DNA from: Tetracentron sinense
Taxonomy: Eukaryota; Streptophyta; Magnoliopsida; Trochodendrales; Trochodendraceae
Direction of reading: 5' to 3'
Assembly: GCA_015143295.1 (NCBI GenBank)
Contig: CM026567.1
Location: 11,922,416 to 11,986,415 of the forward strand
Length of the DNA stretch: 64,000 nucleotides
The notes under the pieces are model-generated. The model was not told the DNA's origin and made no database searches. It saw only the letters and a list, made by a program, of their open reading frames with translations. Both the position numbers and the translations under genes were made by a program. Positions 9,811 through 22,873 of this stretch are shown piece after piece. Every line of letters starts with the position of its first letter. Positions within the stretch are counted from its first letter, which is position 1.

Positions 9811-12800
9811 TCAATTTGTTATGAGAGCATTGGTTCAGCCATGTCTACTCGTAGTGGTAGAACTTTTAGAGGAAAGTTAACTTATATCCAGCGGGATGAG
9901 TTGCTATTGAAAATTGTGGAAAAACTAGGGAGCTTGGGCACTCGTGTGAACACCCTAGAGATTTGCCACTATCAGCCCACTGAAAATTCAGTAGATGGTG
10001 TGCATGAAGATATTCTTGGACAGCCGAATAATGGTGAAGGAAGAGCTGCCAACAACGAACAAAACGTGGAACAACAGCCTCTTCAATATCCTAGGCAAAA
10101 CCCTAGGAATGCACGAGCAACAGCACTACATCTGGAGTCCCTCATTGATTTGGCACATGATATGATGGAGCAAGGTAGTCCCAAATAGTTTGATTTTGTG
10201 GGAGACATTACTAAGAAGGTTCATGTGGAAGTTGCTGATTTTGATGGAAGGATAGACCCTCAATCTTTCTCCGATTGGCTTGCTGCCATTGAACACTATT
10301 TTGGGTGGTTTGAGATGACGGATGATCGGAAGGTTAGGTTTTCCAAGATGAAGCTTGTAGGACAAGCTAAAATTTGGTGGACTGATGTTGAAGGTCAACT
10401 ATGTAGGTTGGGGCAACCTCCTATTGTTAACTGAGAGGGGATGAAGATTTTCTCCATGTGAGAACTTGAGAGAGAAGTATTTGCCTCTCAATAATCATGA
10501 GAGACTATGTGATCAGTTGGTCACTATTTGGCAAGGAAGCATGACTTTAGCGAAGTATATGAACAAATTTGAGGAGCTTAATATCCTCTGTGAGGTGACT
10601 GAAGATCTGCACCAAACACTTTCTCGTTTCAAAACGGGACTATGGGTTGAACAAAGAAGAGAGATGCTTCCTCATCAGCTTTATAGTGTCAAACAAGCAT
10701 TCCAATTAGCTATGGATATACAGCAGTATTTGAGCCCTCCATTCGCAAGAAGATTTGGATCCCAATCCAGGGAGACGGTAGCTCAGAAAACTTATTATTT
10801 GAGTAGAAGTTCCAGGCCAGCAACTACTAATGATCACGCATCAAAACCTAGCGGATCTAGACTGACAAAGTATTGAGAAGAGGGAAAGCAAGTATATCTG
10901 AGAATACAAGGCAGGGCAGCACAAATGCCGACTGTTCTAAATGCCATGAGAGGGGACACTATGCATATGAATGCCCGGAGAGGAATATACATGTTGGGAT
11001 TGAACAAGGTCTCTTGATGCTAATACGGAAGATGAATGTGATCCTATGGATGGTACTTATTCGGAAGAGGACTCCAATGAAGATGTGGATACTTCCCTCC
11101 TTAATGTGGTGAGACGTATTCTAACAACTCCTAGAGGAGAGGAAGATGAGGTCGCACTGCTATTTTCCACACCCTAGTTACTTGTGGAAAAAAATTGTGC
11201 AAACTGATTATTGATGGAGGAAGCAACAGGAATGTTGTCTACTTGTCTCACAAACCACCGTTGACCGTCTACAATTGAAGGCGGAGCAACACCTATGTCC
11301 CTACAAAGTTGCGTGGGAGAACAAGACTTCAATTCCGGTAATTTAACATTGTTTAATTTAAAAATTGAAATTGGTGGCTATAATGATTTTATTTGGTGTG
11401 ATGTTATTCCCATGAGTGTTACCCACATTTAACTTGGCCGACCGTGGTTATATGACCGAGATGTGTGTCATAATGGGAAAGCAATGTACAAGGGGAAATG
11501 GATTATTTTAAAGCCTATGAATGTTGGTGAACTTAAAAAGTGCAAGAAGGGTGATTCCAAGGGTGCTCAACCAAAGAAGAAGGTTTTGAATCTTCTTACT
11601 AAGAAGCAATTTGAAACTGAAAGTAAGGAGAATGGAGTCGTTTTTGTCTTGGTGACTAAGGAGGTGAAGGAACCAGCTATTGAGAAGTCATAAGAAGTAC
11701 CACAAGAAGTCAACCAGCTGCTGTTTGACTTTGTAGATGTGATTCCAGCTGAATTACTTAATGAATTACCCCCATGCGTGATGTGCAACATGCCATTGAC
11801 TTAGTGTCGGGTTATTCTTTGCCTAATTTGCTTGCTTTTCGCCCGATGAAGCACACTAAAATAAGAAGGCAAGTAGGTGAGTTGCTACAAAAGGGCTTTA
11901 TTCTTGAAAGTCTAAGTCCTTGTGCAGTTCTGGCCTTACTTACACCCCAAAAAGGATGGGAGTTGGAGGATGTGCATTGATAACAGTGCCATGAACAAAA
12001 TTACAGTTAAGTATCGATTTCCAATCCTACGCCTTGATGATATGTTGGATATGATGTCGGGTTCTATATTTTTCAAGATTGACCTCCGAAGTGGTTATCA
12101 TCAAATCAGGATCAGACTGGGGGATGAGTGGATGACGGTCTTCAAAACTAAGGATGGACTTTATGAGTGGCTGGTTATGCCTTTCGGTCTTACCAACACT
12201 CCAAGCACTTTTATACGAGTAATGAATCAGGTATTTCGGCTCTTCATTGGTCAATTTCTAGTTGTTTATTTGATGACATACTTGTATACAGTAAGACCAA
12301 GGAAGGGCATATTCTTTACCTTCAACAAGTGATGAGAGTTCTACGTCAAGAGAAACTCTTTGTCAACATGAAGAAGTGCTCTTTCATGAGTCAAAGTGTT
12401 ATTTTTCTTGGTTTTGTTGTATCTTCAAAGGGTGTTGAAGCAAATCCCAACAAGGTGAAGGCTATACTTGATTGGCATATTCTTACTACTCTTCATAAAG
12501 TGAGAAGTTTCCACGGACTAGCAACGTTTTGTAGGCGATTCATCAGAAACTTCAGCACTATAATGGCGCCTATCACCAATTGTATGAAGAAAGGACAATT
12601 CAATTGGTCCAAGACAGTAACCAAGGCATTTGAGGAAATTAAAAGGAAGATGACTGAAACGCCGGTGCTATAACTTTCAGACTTCTCTAAGGTGTTTGAG
12701 GTGGCATGCAATGCGTCTCATGTAGGCATAGGAGGACTTCTAAGCCAAAGTCAACGATACTCTGCTTATGACAAGGAGTTCTATGTGGTGGTTGATGCTC

Positions 12801-14501
12801 TTCACTATTGGCAGAATTATTTGATCCTTAAGGAGTTTATTCGTTATTCAGATCACCAAGTACTCAAATATTTAAGTTCTCAAAAGAAGTTGAATTCTGG
12901 ACATGGCACGTGGGTGGAGTTTCTACGAGAGTATAATTGTGTTCTTGACCACCGTGCCGGCATAGAGAACAAGGCAGCCGGCGTATTGAGCTGGGTCATC
13001 TATATTCTTCTCTCTATGGCGGTAAAAGTTATCGGGTTTGAACAACTAAAGGGAGACTACGCAACATGCAAAGATTTTGGCATTATCTATGCTGAAATCA
13101 CCACTGGATAGCAAGATGAGTATCCTGATTTTTCTATGCATGATGGGTACTTATTGTCTTTGCCTACCCAGTACTTCTCTTAGGGAGCATGTGATTTGGG
13201 AATTACATGCGGGATGCTCTTCTCGGCATTTTGGGCGTGATAAGACAATTATCATGGTTGAAGACAGGTTTTATTGGCCAAGCTTAAAACGGGATGTTGC
13301 AAAAGTGATCCAACAATGCCGTACGTATTAACTTGCTAAAGGGAGGAAACATAACACGGGGTTGTAAATGCCATTGCCTATTCCCCATGAACCTTGGCAA
13401 GATCTAAGTATGAATTTTGCTCTTGGTTTGCCTAAGACTGTTAGGGGACATGTTTCCATATATGTGGTGGTGGATAGATTCTCTAAGATGGTGCACTTCA
13501 TTTCCTGTAGTAAGACATCCGATGCTGACAATTTTGCCAACGGCCTCCCAAAAACCATTGTTTTTGATGGGAATGTCAAATTCATGAGCTTTTTTTGGAA
13601 GACCCTATGGAAGTTGTTGAATACAAAGCTCCAATATTCTTCTTCTTTTCACCTACAAACAGATGGACAAATAGAGGTGATAAATAGAAGTTTGGGAGAT
13701 TTGCTGCGTTGTTTGATTGGAGAGCGTGTCACTATTTGGGATCATATATTATTTATAGCTGAGTTTGCATACCATTACCATAGTTCTGTTAATACTAATA
13801 GAACTATGGGCCGAAGTCCTTTTGAGATTGATATTGGATTGCAGCCACACAAACCAGTAGACTTAATTCCTTTGCCACTAGAAGCAAGGCCTAGTGTTGA
13901 AAGGCTGAAGGTTTTGTTAGACACACCCGTGAGCTTCATGATGAGGTGCGAAGGAAGATTGCAATCAACAATGAATCATACAAGACAAGGGCTAACTTAC
14001 ATCACTGGTTTGTTGAATTTCAAGAAAGGCACATGAAGATGGTATGAATAAGGCCAGAATGATTTCCAAAGAAAACTTTCAAGAAGTTACATTCTAGAAG
14101 GGCTGGTCCTTACAAGATTTTAAAGAAAATTAGCGCTAATGCCTATGTTCTAGAGTTGCCTAAAGACATGGGTAGTAGTCCTATCTTTAATGTAGAAGAC
14201 TTAACCATAATACCATATACCATGTTCATCATGATAATTCTCAAGCTGCAGGGAAAGTTGTTCACTTACTACCTATTCATAAAATTGAGGACAACATTGA
14301 AGATGTCCTTGGTGATCAGGTTGTTTCTACTAAGAGTGGTGGTTATCAAAAGTGTCATGTCTAGTGGAAGGGTCGTCCATTATCAGATTGCATGTGGAGT
14401 CTTGGATCACTGCCGATGAGTTTCAATGTCAATCCAGAATTGTATGAGCGCTATCATTCCTTTCACTCGTCAGGGTTGAGTTCTCTCAAGCCGGGGAGAG
14501 A

Positions 14502-15143
14502 TTTTAGGGATCAATCACAGCCCGTTAAAGTTTATAAGAGGCGGATTAAAGGGATGAATAGTCATGCCCAAACTTTGATTTGGTGGACGATAATGAAGTG
14601 GGGCCCACATGGGAGATTTCTTAGTAGGGGTCCACATGGGTAGTTTGGGCATTGCAATTAATAGTGGGTAGCTGGATTAGTTTGGGAATCCAACTGTTAG
14701 TTTTCTGTTTATGTGTTTTCTCTCCTTTTTATGTAATAGGGGTAGTTTAGTCACTTCAGATTTATTTAATTTATAGGACAGATTTAGGATTAAACATAGA
14801 GAACACTATGTAAGTCTTGTTTTGTGTTTTTCCCAGCAGAGAATAGAATAGAAAATGTGTTTTTTTTTCCTCTTGTATGTGTGAAACTTCAAGAAACCCT
14901 AGGTGTGATTCCTAGGATCCTATTGGTGTGATTCCAATAGATTATCTCTTCTTCTTCTCCACCACTAATTTCTCTGAAATTTCTGTTGTTAATCTGAGTT
15001 TGGAATGGAATACATGTATTGACTAACATCAATATTGGGCCTATTCTTATTTCCAAACCCTAGATTCTTCCTTAGTCCATTTTTAAATATTCCCTCAACC
15101 CTAAACTTTAGAAAACCTTATCTCCTCTAAAGGTCCTATAACA
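14502..15143 (+). repeat. 3' LTR of the gypsy element
   Basis: Ends CCTATAACA, followed by the GGGAG target duplication. It is preceded at about 14493-14500 by a purine-rich GGGGAGAG stretch that fits the polypurine tract. It is about 93% identical to the 5' LTR by eye, with a few small length differences. Confidence 0.92.
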
Positions 15144-16179
15144 GGGAGTTTGTCAATATTGAAGTGTAAAGTATTCTGAAAGGTTTGTTGAGTGAGGAGA
15201 TGTGCCCGCGAAAAACATTTGGCTCTTGGAAGGGTTTGGATGGAGGCCTAAAATTAAAAGAGAAACAAGAGAGCACCTTTTGCAGTTCTGAAGCAGACAT
15301 GGGATCTGCTTTAAGGAACATGAAAAGGTCGTCACCAAAACTAATGTGAGAGATGAGAGGGTTGTCGCACCTAAAATGGGGAGCAAGGAGGCCAGAACTG
15401 AATGGCCTGATTTAAAAGGGCAGTGAAGCCTTCCATTGTTATAATAAACAGAAAAGGGGAAAGGGGGTCCCTTTGGCGCAATCCTCTAGAATTCCTGAAG
15501 AAACCTTGAGGAGAGCCATTAATAACTATAGAGAATCTCGGAGTTGAGGCATGGAGGTTGGTGACTTTGGGAGGAAGACCCATCCGAACCAGAAGTGCCG
15601 CCAAGTAGTCCCACCTACTAGTGTCAAAGGCCTTTAAAATATCAATTTTGACTGCACACCTTGGTTGCCCTTTATCACGAGGACAATGCTAGTTACACTT
15701 TCTTTTAAACTCACTTTCTTAATGGGAAGGACATGTGTTGTTGTCCTCCAATAAGAGAAAGACGCCTGTTTTCAACTAACAGCCTCTCCAAACAAAAGAG
15801 AGTGAGTCTTGGAAGAAAGTGATGCTAGCATTATCCTTATCACAATGGTAGTTGCGAACTAATTCATGCGTAAGAAGGATGCTGTTAGAAATATTGCGCT
15901 CTCATATGAAGGCAGCCTAATTCTCACTGATTAACTTAGGCATTACTTCTCTAAGGCGACTGACAAGGATTTTTGAGATGCATTTGTAGATATTACACAA
16001 TGAGAGAGGCCGAAAATCTCCAAAGGTGCTAGGCCTTTGAATCTTAGGGATCAGAGTGATATGGGTCGAATTAACCTAAAAAAGGAGCTTAGAGGATTTG
16101 AATTTTTTTTTGATTGCCTTATCAACATCTTGGCCTACTATATTCCAACAAATTTTGAAGTGGACAATAAACCCATCAG
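15144..16179 (-). mobile_element. LINE, reverse transcriptase core segment
   Basis: The minus strand carries LRQRDPLSPFLFIITMEGF (about 15470-15410) and ISFGDDLFMF (about 15350-15320), the region of the catalytic YADD/FADD box. It continues through ILKAFDTSRWDYLAALLVRM near 15650-15590. The active-site word reads FGDD where plant L1 elements usually read FADD. Upstream (minus sense), STHITLIPK near 16050 fits the start of the RT region. Several stops interrupt the frame. The segment is split from the 3' part by the gypsy insertion and from the 5' part by two MITEs. Confidence 0.82.
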
Positions 16180-17246
16180 CATAGTTGTTAAAGGCGTTGC
16201 CTCAAGCGCTTCAGGCGGTTGCCTAGGCGCTCTGCTAGGTTCAGGCGACTGGCTGCCTCAGGCGGTCATTATTAAAAATCTGATATATGTAATATTATTA
16301 CTGTTTAAGAATATAAAATTTATTTTATTTCAATATGATTGTTTGATAAACAAAAAGTATGTTATTTTATATACTTCTCATGACTTTTACAATATAATAT
16401 TTTATAATTTGTATATCCAACAAAAAAAGTTAACAGATAGAAGAAGAAAAAAGAAACGAACGCTGTTAAGTATGTTTCTCTCATGTTAACTTGTTATCTC
16501 TCTCAATTGGTGGACCAATTGGTCTCTCTCCCTCTGTTTATGGGTAGACCATATAATCCTTATTTGTTTTTTTTCATGGTTGTTAAATTATAGCTAGCTC
16601 AGGCGGCCCAATAACAAATTAAGAGCCTTTTTAGGACCCCCAAAACTCTCATAAACTCATATTTAAAGGAATCTTTTATAATTTAAATAAGTGGAGACCT
16701 TATAGTTATATATTTTACTTATCAATATTATATTTATTACTTATCTTAAGTATAATCGAAAAAAAAAGAATTGAGAGTAAGAGGTACGATATCTCCCTCT
16801 CCCCTCTCTCTTCTTTCTCCCCTATTCAGCGTCACATTTGACTGTCAGGCTACTTTTAGTTTTTATGTAGTCTTATATTCTCTCTCCCCTCTCTCTCTCT
16901 CTCTCTTTCCTATTGGGCTATCTATTTTTTATCCCTCACAATCACTCTCTCTCCCCCCTTTTAACAGTCATTGTAGACTTAATTTTTATTCAATTTTTTT
17001 TTCAACACTTGAAATCTCCCTTTATTATTCTTAGAATTGTCTCTAACGATGGTTCTATCAAAGTGCATCTTGACAATGGTGTAATTTATATGAATGTAGG
17101 GTCTCTTTTAAAAGTAAATGCATCATACATAGATCTCATATTAGGGAGAATTTTTGCAACAAAAAGTTCATCAAGCGATGCCTCGGGCGCCTCAGGCATC
17201 CATGGGGTCTATCGCCTCAAGTCGCCTAGTCGCCTTGACAACTATT
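16180..17246. mobile_element. hAT-type MITE nested in the LINE (1,067 bp)
   Basis: A perfect 8-bp target duplication CCCATCAG lies at 16172-16179 and 17247-17254. The ends are inverted: left CATAGTTGTTAAAGGCG, right in reverse complement AATAGTTGTCAAGGCGACTA. Both subterminal regions are rich in GCCTCAGGCG and GCCTAGGCG words. The middle is AT-rich with CT runs (16860-16920) and encodes no transposase. Confidence 0.92.
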
Positions 17247-17254
17247 CCCATCAG

Positions 17255-17288
17255 GTCCCAGAGATTTGTCGTCCTTCATAGTTCATAC
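17255..17288 (-). mobile_element. LINE, short segment between two MITE insertions
   Basis: 34 bases of LINE sequence remain between the target duplications of the two neighbouring MITEs. It is recognised only by position. Confidence 0.55.
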
Positions 17289-17884
17289 AAATGTTTTAAA
17301 ACGTGAAGGCGTGAAGCGAGGCGTTAGGATCTCAAGATGCGTGAGGCGTAAGTCTCAAGACGTGAGGCTTAAGCCTCACAAGAAAGTTTCATGCTCTCAT
17401 TTTAATAAAAAAATAAAATATAAGAAAAATATTACAAAAATTCAAAAACTTAATAACATTGTAAGCCAGTACTGACTCCAAATTTTTGTAATGTCTACTA
17501 GGGAAATAGTGTGAATTAGACTCAAATGGTTTTAAAATCCTAATACATTAAACATAAAACATAATAAATTAAGTGTTAATTATAACCAATATAACCATCA
17601 TTATTTTCAATGCCTTATCGGAAAATAATTAGTGTTATTTTTTATTAGTTGAAACAAATTTAAAAAAACCGACATTTAAGTCTCAGTTGTGGCTAAACAC
17701 TTAATTTTAGTTAATGTTTGAGACGTTTACCATAGGCATAAAGCGAGTTTCAAGGCATTAGGCATATGCCTTATGTGAGCCTCATGGGGTTTAAGCCTCT
17801 TGATTGAGCCTTGAGGCGTTTTCCTTAAGCCTCGCCCTGAGGCGAGCCTCGAGGCATAAGCCTCACACGCTTTTTAAAACACTG
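17289..17884. mobile_element. hAT-type MITE nested in the LINE (596 bp)
   Basis: A perfect 8-bp target duplication GTTCATAC lies at 17281-17288 and 17885-17892. The right end in reverse complement is CAGTGTTTTAAAAAGCGTGT; the left end AAATGTTTTAAAACGTG is its partner. Subterminal GAGGCGTTAG/GCCTTGAGGCG words are dense. No transposase is encoded. It is a different hAT subfamily from the MITE 42 bp to its left. Confidence 0.92.
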
Positions 17885-19320
17885 GTTCATACTAAAGATA
17901 GCCCCTACGAATCTTTTCAGAAGAAACCTTTTTATAATAGAAACCTATCTTTAATATTAGCAGAAAATGAAAAAATAAAGAAACCTTTTTAATAAATTGC
18001 TGGCCTTCAAGATCAAGCCTTTTTAGGCTTGGAAAGCCAGATAAGTCCAGATTGTCCTCTCCACTAGGTTTGCTGAAAAGATTGTTGAAAAATGTCACCC
18101 CTGCCATATTGATCTCTTCCTCTTTTGTAAGATTGGAATCATTCACAGAGATGGAGGAAATTCAGTTATAGATTCTTCTAGACACCAAGCTTCTGTAGAA
18201 AAAAATTGGTGTTGCTGTCCCCAAGGGATAACCATTGTATCTGAGATTTTTGCTTAAGGGTGACTTCTTCAAAGTAGAAAGGCTTTTGTATTCAAGAAGA
18301 AGACGTTTTTCCTCGACAGTCAAGTCTTTCATCTGAAATATTGTTATTTAGAAGGGTTTGAATGGCTTCCAAGGACTGTTTGGAGGAAGTAGCTCGAGAA
18401 GCGAGACCCTTGAATTGCTCCTTACTCCAATGTCGAAGTTTAACTTTCAGAGCTTTCAGTTTTTGAGTCAATTGAAACACTGGGTTACCTCTGACAGGGA
18501 ATTTCCAGATCTCAGAGATTAATTCCTTGAAATGAGCATGCTCAGTCCAGAAAATGAAGAATTTAAAAGGTTTTTTCCTCATTGGAGCTTGAGAGTGGAG
18601 GTTCACTCCCATAGGAGAGTGGTCCAATACACCAGGGGGGGTAAACGATCGCTTCAGAAGCCTCAAATTTAGCACAGCAAAGGATGTTGATCAAAGCTTG
18701 ATTTTGCAATAAATGCGTCTACTGCCCTCAGGAGAGGAATTATTCCAAGTGTAGAACAGACCCTTACTTTTAAGATCAAAAGCCTCAATTTGTTGAACGC
18801 AATAATTGAACTCTCTGGCTTTGCTTGGTTGAAATGGAGTTCCTCCAATTTTTTCAGACTGATTGCACACATTGTTGAAGTTTCCGAACGGTATCCAAGG
18901 TTCTAAAGAGAGGGGCCTAGTATGGATAATTCTCTCCAGAGGTGGCACCGATCCAACTCGTTGCTTGAAGCATAAACAAACGAGGCCAAGAAGCATTCCA
19001 AGGTGAGAAGGTCAGAAACTCTACAGTGAATAACCTAATCAGATTTGAAAAGAGTCTGAATATCGAAAAGAGAAGGATCCCATAGAATCCATATGCGTCC
19101 TGGAGTGGAGTGGCTGTAATTCTCAGAATGTTGCTAGTTTCTAACGATGTGTTTAATCACATTTGAGGCATTAAGCTGTCTCACTTTAGTTTCCAAAATA
19201 CCTATGATAGAGATGTTTTTAGTTGCGATCACCTCCATAGCTTAAAAGTTAAGGACCTCACTTTTCACAATCAGCTAAGGAATAATAGACATATCCGGGT
19301 GAGACGGAAATTAGACAAGC
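17885..19320 (-). mobile_element. LINE, 5' part: AP endonuclease domain and linker
   Basis: Minus strand. The region around 19260-19170 reads IATKNISIIGILETKVRQLN (endonuclease start with the catalytic ETK). 18996-18691 reads PWIPFGNFNNVCNQSEKIGG (the D/N-FN motif region) and LKSKGLFYTWNN. 18675-18292 and 18146-17893 are the linker to the RT, including FFNNLFSKPSGED. The frame is broken at several points. No ORF1 is recognisable beyond 19320, so the copy is 5'-truncated there or its 5' end has decayed. Without its three insertions the LINE would be about 4.4 kb. Confidence 0.8.
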
Positions 19321-22026
19321 ACAAGTGATTGGTGTAGCAAAGTGCAATTTGGTCATTGTAGTAAATTTTGTAGTTACAATTTCAAGTGATTGATCTCAAA
19401 CCGTTTGAGGAAGCACTTTCTAAAAGATGTGTACGCCGAATTTGTGTCATTTTTCCTTTTTGGTTTTCTCACATTGCAGATCTATATGTTTAGGAATTTT
19501 TTGGGCCCAGGGGCCTTAGCCCTTTTTATTTATCTATTAATGCAGTGAATCTTTTTTCTGTAGTGATTTTTCAAAATCATTGCCATACTGGTGTCCACTG
19601 TCCACACCATTAACCTTAATGTAAATTTGGAAGGCAGGATGTGCTGTTGTATACTTGTATCCACTCCATAGAGGATAAGGTAGAAAAATACAAACCCATA
19701 TGTGGTGAATAATGTTTACTGGTTGAGTTTAGTAATAGTTAATTGTCAATTGATTGTAGTATCTAGGAAACTGGAGGAAAGAAAAAGTAAAGTTAGTCAT
19801 TGGGGGTGTTAGGTTCAAGTCTCTCTATTTTTTTCCTATAAAAATCAAAGGAGTTAAGTGGGATGCGAAGAACTTTCTTTTATTCCACTTAATGCTTTAA
19901 ATTTAAAAGCTAAAATGGAGACTGAGTCAAGAAAAAATGCATTTATTTCATAAAACTCATGTATTTCGTAAAACATCAAACTCTTCTAGTTCTGACTACC
20001 TAATCAAGTTTTGTATGGTTTTAAACACACCGACTTGCATCTAAAAATTAACCAATGGATCAATAAAATCAATTCAAGGACCTAGTTTTTTTTAATTATT
20101 TCTTATCTCTTGAACCATGAGTTCTATCAAGTATCAACTGAAAACTGTGGGATAATTTTAAAACTTGCTTTGCTGCTATATGAAGAGTATATTTCTTCAT
20201 CCATAAAAAATGCCCAAAATAAGTCTTATTGGGCCCTCTTAAATGTTCAAAGCAAGTTGGACTATTAAAAAAGACTTCTAGAAAGAACCCATGTCAGGAC
20301 TGGTATAATCATATGATGTATTAATTTTTTTTTCTCTTTTTCTCTTTATTTACTAGAAATAGAGAAAGTAACACATGACAATATGGACTAGATTGATGAA
20401 GAACATGACCAGTAAGATTTTCCACTCCAACATGTTTGTGTCAGCCTGCACGGGTAGCTCAGTTGGCGCAAGGTGTTTGCTCCCCAGCATTGTGTATTTG
20501 ACTCCTCCCGGGCTCACTCGATGCACGTGGTTTGCGGGTGATTGCGTGCATCCACAGGTTGTCAGGGTTGGGATACTCTGTGTTACAAAAAAAAATGTTG
20601 GGTGTCTGCATTCTTACTTTCCATAGCTCACTCGCTATATTTAATGACCAAAGAAGATGTACATGATGCTGCAAAAGCTAAAACACCAAACACTAAAGAC
20701 TCCAACACTAACCTGGCTAAGGCAAAAAGTAGAACTGGGACCTATATGTAAGATGTGCTATTTTAATTACTAGGAGTGTGATGCTGTAGGAATAACATTA
20801 GGTGGAGTCTGTGATGATGAGGAAGTATACGAAATATATCTCATTTATCAGCATTATTTGCACATATCGCATGAATCAGTGTTAGTTGGAACAATAACTT
20901 GTCCCTGTTTTATCCCCAGGTCTAAGAAGACACTCCTAAGTCTTAATATCACTGTCCAAGTAGTTGATATCCTCAGTTTGAGCCATGACCAACTCTCTAA
21001 GAAGGTTGATAACCATTGTTTTTACTAATAATTTGAGTTAATTCCAGAAGAGGTTTTGGTCTTGCCTTTACAAATAATTAGAGCTAACTCGAGAAGATGC
21101 TATGGTCTGAGCTATCCCCTAACTCTGAGAACTCGACAAAAAAGCAGCATCACTTCTTGAAATTAAATAACTTAACATCCTTTCGAGATGATGAATGAGG
21201 CCTATGCTGTACTAATGAAGGCCATATATATATATATATATTGATTGTGTGATTATATCAGAATATATATTGATGAGAGTTATCTCAGGAGGCCTGGTAG
21301 TAAGGATCTTTTGATAATTAGCTACCTTGAGTCCTGATTGTCATATATGAGCTCCATAACAGAAAACTGCACTTAATTGGAAAGTCATCTTATCTTAATG
21401 AGTAGTTCCACTCAAGGTGCGATTATTTGGATTGATTTTGTTGAACACAGATTCTTTCATGCGACTCCACGTGTATTTTGTTGGAGTTGTACTTGGTATG
21501 GCTTGAATTTCTAAGTTAAAAGGATTCTAAGTGCTGAAGTATTTTAGTGAATAATACCTAATTTGTGGTCAGCCTAATTTGTGGTTCAGAAATGCTACAT
21601 TCTCAATGTAATTGTGGGATTTAAGACTGAGCTGAGATGGAGTAGGGAAGGTAAGTGATGAAGAACCAGCGAGTTGGATAAGGGGAATAGTGATCCCGGA
21701 AGACAGCCTTAATTATATATGGTTGTACTTCTCTGTTGCCTTGATAATGAAGAAACCAAAAGCGGTAGAGAGAGTGATGGACAGCGGAGTGTGAGCATAC
21801 AAAGAGGTGGTGAAAACTCTGGGGTTCTGGCCAGATAGGGACTGGGAGGAGCTTAGTGATGCAGAATCGTGTGTTATGGCTAGAGGTTAAGGATGATAGA
21901 TGGGATTTTTCAGATCCTTTGTATGGAGGATGTCTCCTATGCATAGAAAATTCCTATGTGGGAGTAGTAGAGCTGATCATGTGCACACACTTTGTCACTG
22001 TCATGGGCACATATTGATTCTGTAAC
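19321..22026. other. COAD intron 3, unassigned stretch
   Basis: AT-rich intronic sequence without a convincing reading frame. Apart from the SINE at 20450-20593 and a TA microsatellite at 21221-21241, I see nothing I can name. Confidence 0.5.
20450..20593 (+). repeat. tRNA-derived SINE in COAD intron 3
   Basis: The head GGGTAGCTCAGTTGGCGCAA is a good tRNA A-box. TTTGACTCC, about 35 bases later, fits a decayed B-box. The body ends in a poly-A run at about 20585-20593. A weak direct repeat of TGTTTGTGTC/TGTTGGGTGTC flanks it. It is a different family from the SINE at 5371. Confidence 0.65.
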
Positions 22027-22873
22027 CATGGTTTGACGAATCGTCGTGTTCCGGTGTATCGGTCTGATACATATTGGGATTTGGGGGCATCCGATATGAA
22101 TGTATAGAAGTTCAAGGTACTAGTAGGTATCAGATTAATACTCTACGATACCTTTTTATTTTATTTTGAGTGCCGATCGATACTATTATATTATTGGTGC
22201 ACATGATAAAACCGAGAGTGTAAGCCATTTGGATGTTTCAAAACACCTTTAGAATCCTTTCTTTCCAAAAATTTTATCTTCGAACCAATTTCTATGCCTA
22301 AAACGATAACTCCGTCATCGATTTTAGGTAAAAAAACGAGGACCTTAATGTTTGTTTTCGAATCAAAAGAGTTTTCCCACATCTACGAAAGTATCTAAAA
22401 TTTTCTTATTTTTTCATTTTAATTATTTAAATTTATGAATATAGGTTGTAATCAACCAAAGCTGAGTAGATATATTGATTTCATGGGAAGTTTATTGATC
22501 TTTTTTTTTAGAAATCGATGATTTCTTTTGCACTTTTTAAAAATTAAAAAATCTTCAATATTTTGAAAAATACCTCAATTCTAGAATTCAAAAAATGAAA
22601 TGGGTTAATTCTATGAATGATCTACAAGATCTATGTACTAACCCTAATTTTTGATTTTTTTGAGTATTCGTTTAATTAAAAAAATAATTTTTTTTTGGTT
22701 TGCATGTGTATTGCATTAAAATGAGTATATATATAACTTGTGTGCTCTGAAATGCTATATTTTAACGATCATTGTTTATTTCTATATGTATTTAAGATGA
22801 CGCTAAAGAAAGGTAAAGGTAAAGAGCGTGTCAGAGATATAGGGTGACAATATGGGGAGTCTTTAGTTGGGAG

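Larger units (their letters stand above)
9161..15143 (+). mobile_element. Full-length but broken Ty3/gypsy (chromovirus-type) retrotransposon
   Basis: About 6.0 kb, with paired LTRs and an exact 5-bp target duplication GGGAG (9156-9160 and 15144-15148). It is inserted into the LINE, whose RT reading resumes cleanly across the duplication. The parts occur in Ty3 order: gag region about 9841-11112 with a zinc knuckle near 10938-10980; protease region about 11150-11450; reverse transcriptase about 11800-12660; RNase H about 12690-13010; integrase about 13180-14040; and a chromodomain-like end near 14300-14430. The element is a fossil with numerous breaks across all domains. By eye the LTRs differ at about 40-45 of 640 positions, suggesting a few million years. 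Confidence 0.93.

Noticed and set aside
9161-15143. The gypsy element as a live retrotransposon
   Set aside because: Although full-length with both LTRs, its coding region is broken in many places and the LTRs have diverged. It is a fossil.
20450-20525. A tRNA gene at the GGGTAGCTCAGTTGG head
   Set aside because: No cloverleaf can be completed, the B-box is decayed, and the sequence ends in poly-A about 140 bases on. It is better explained as a tRNA-derived SINE.
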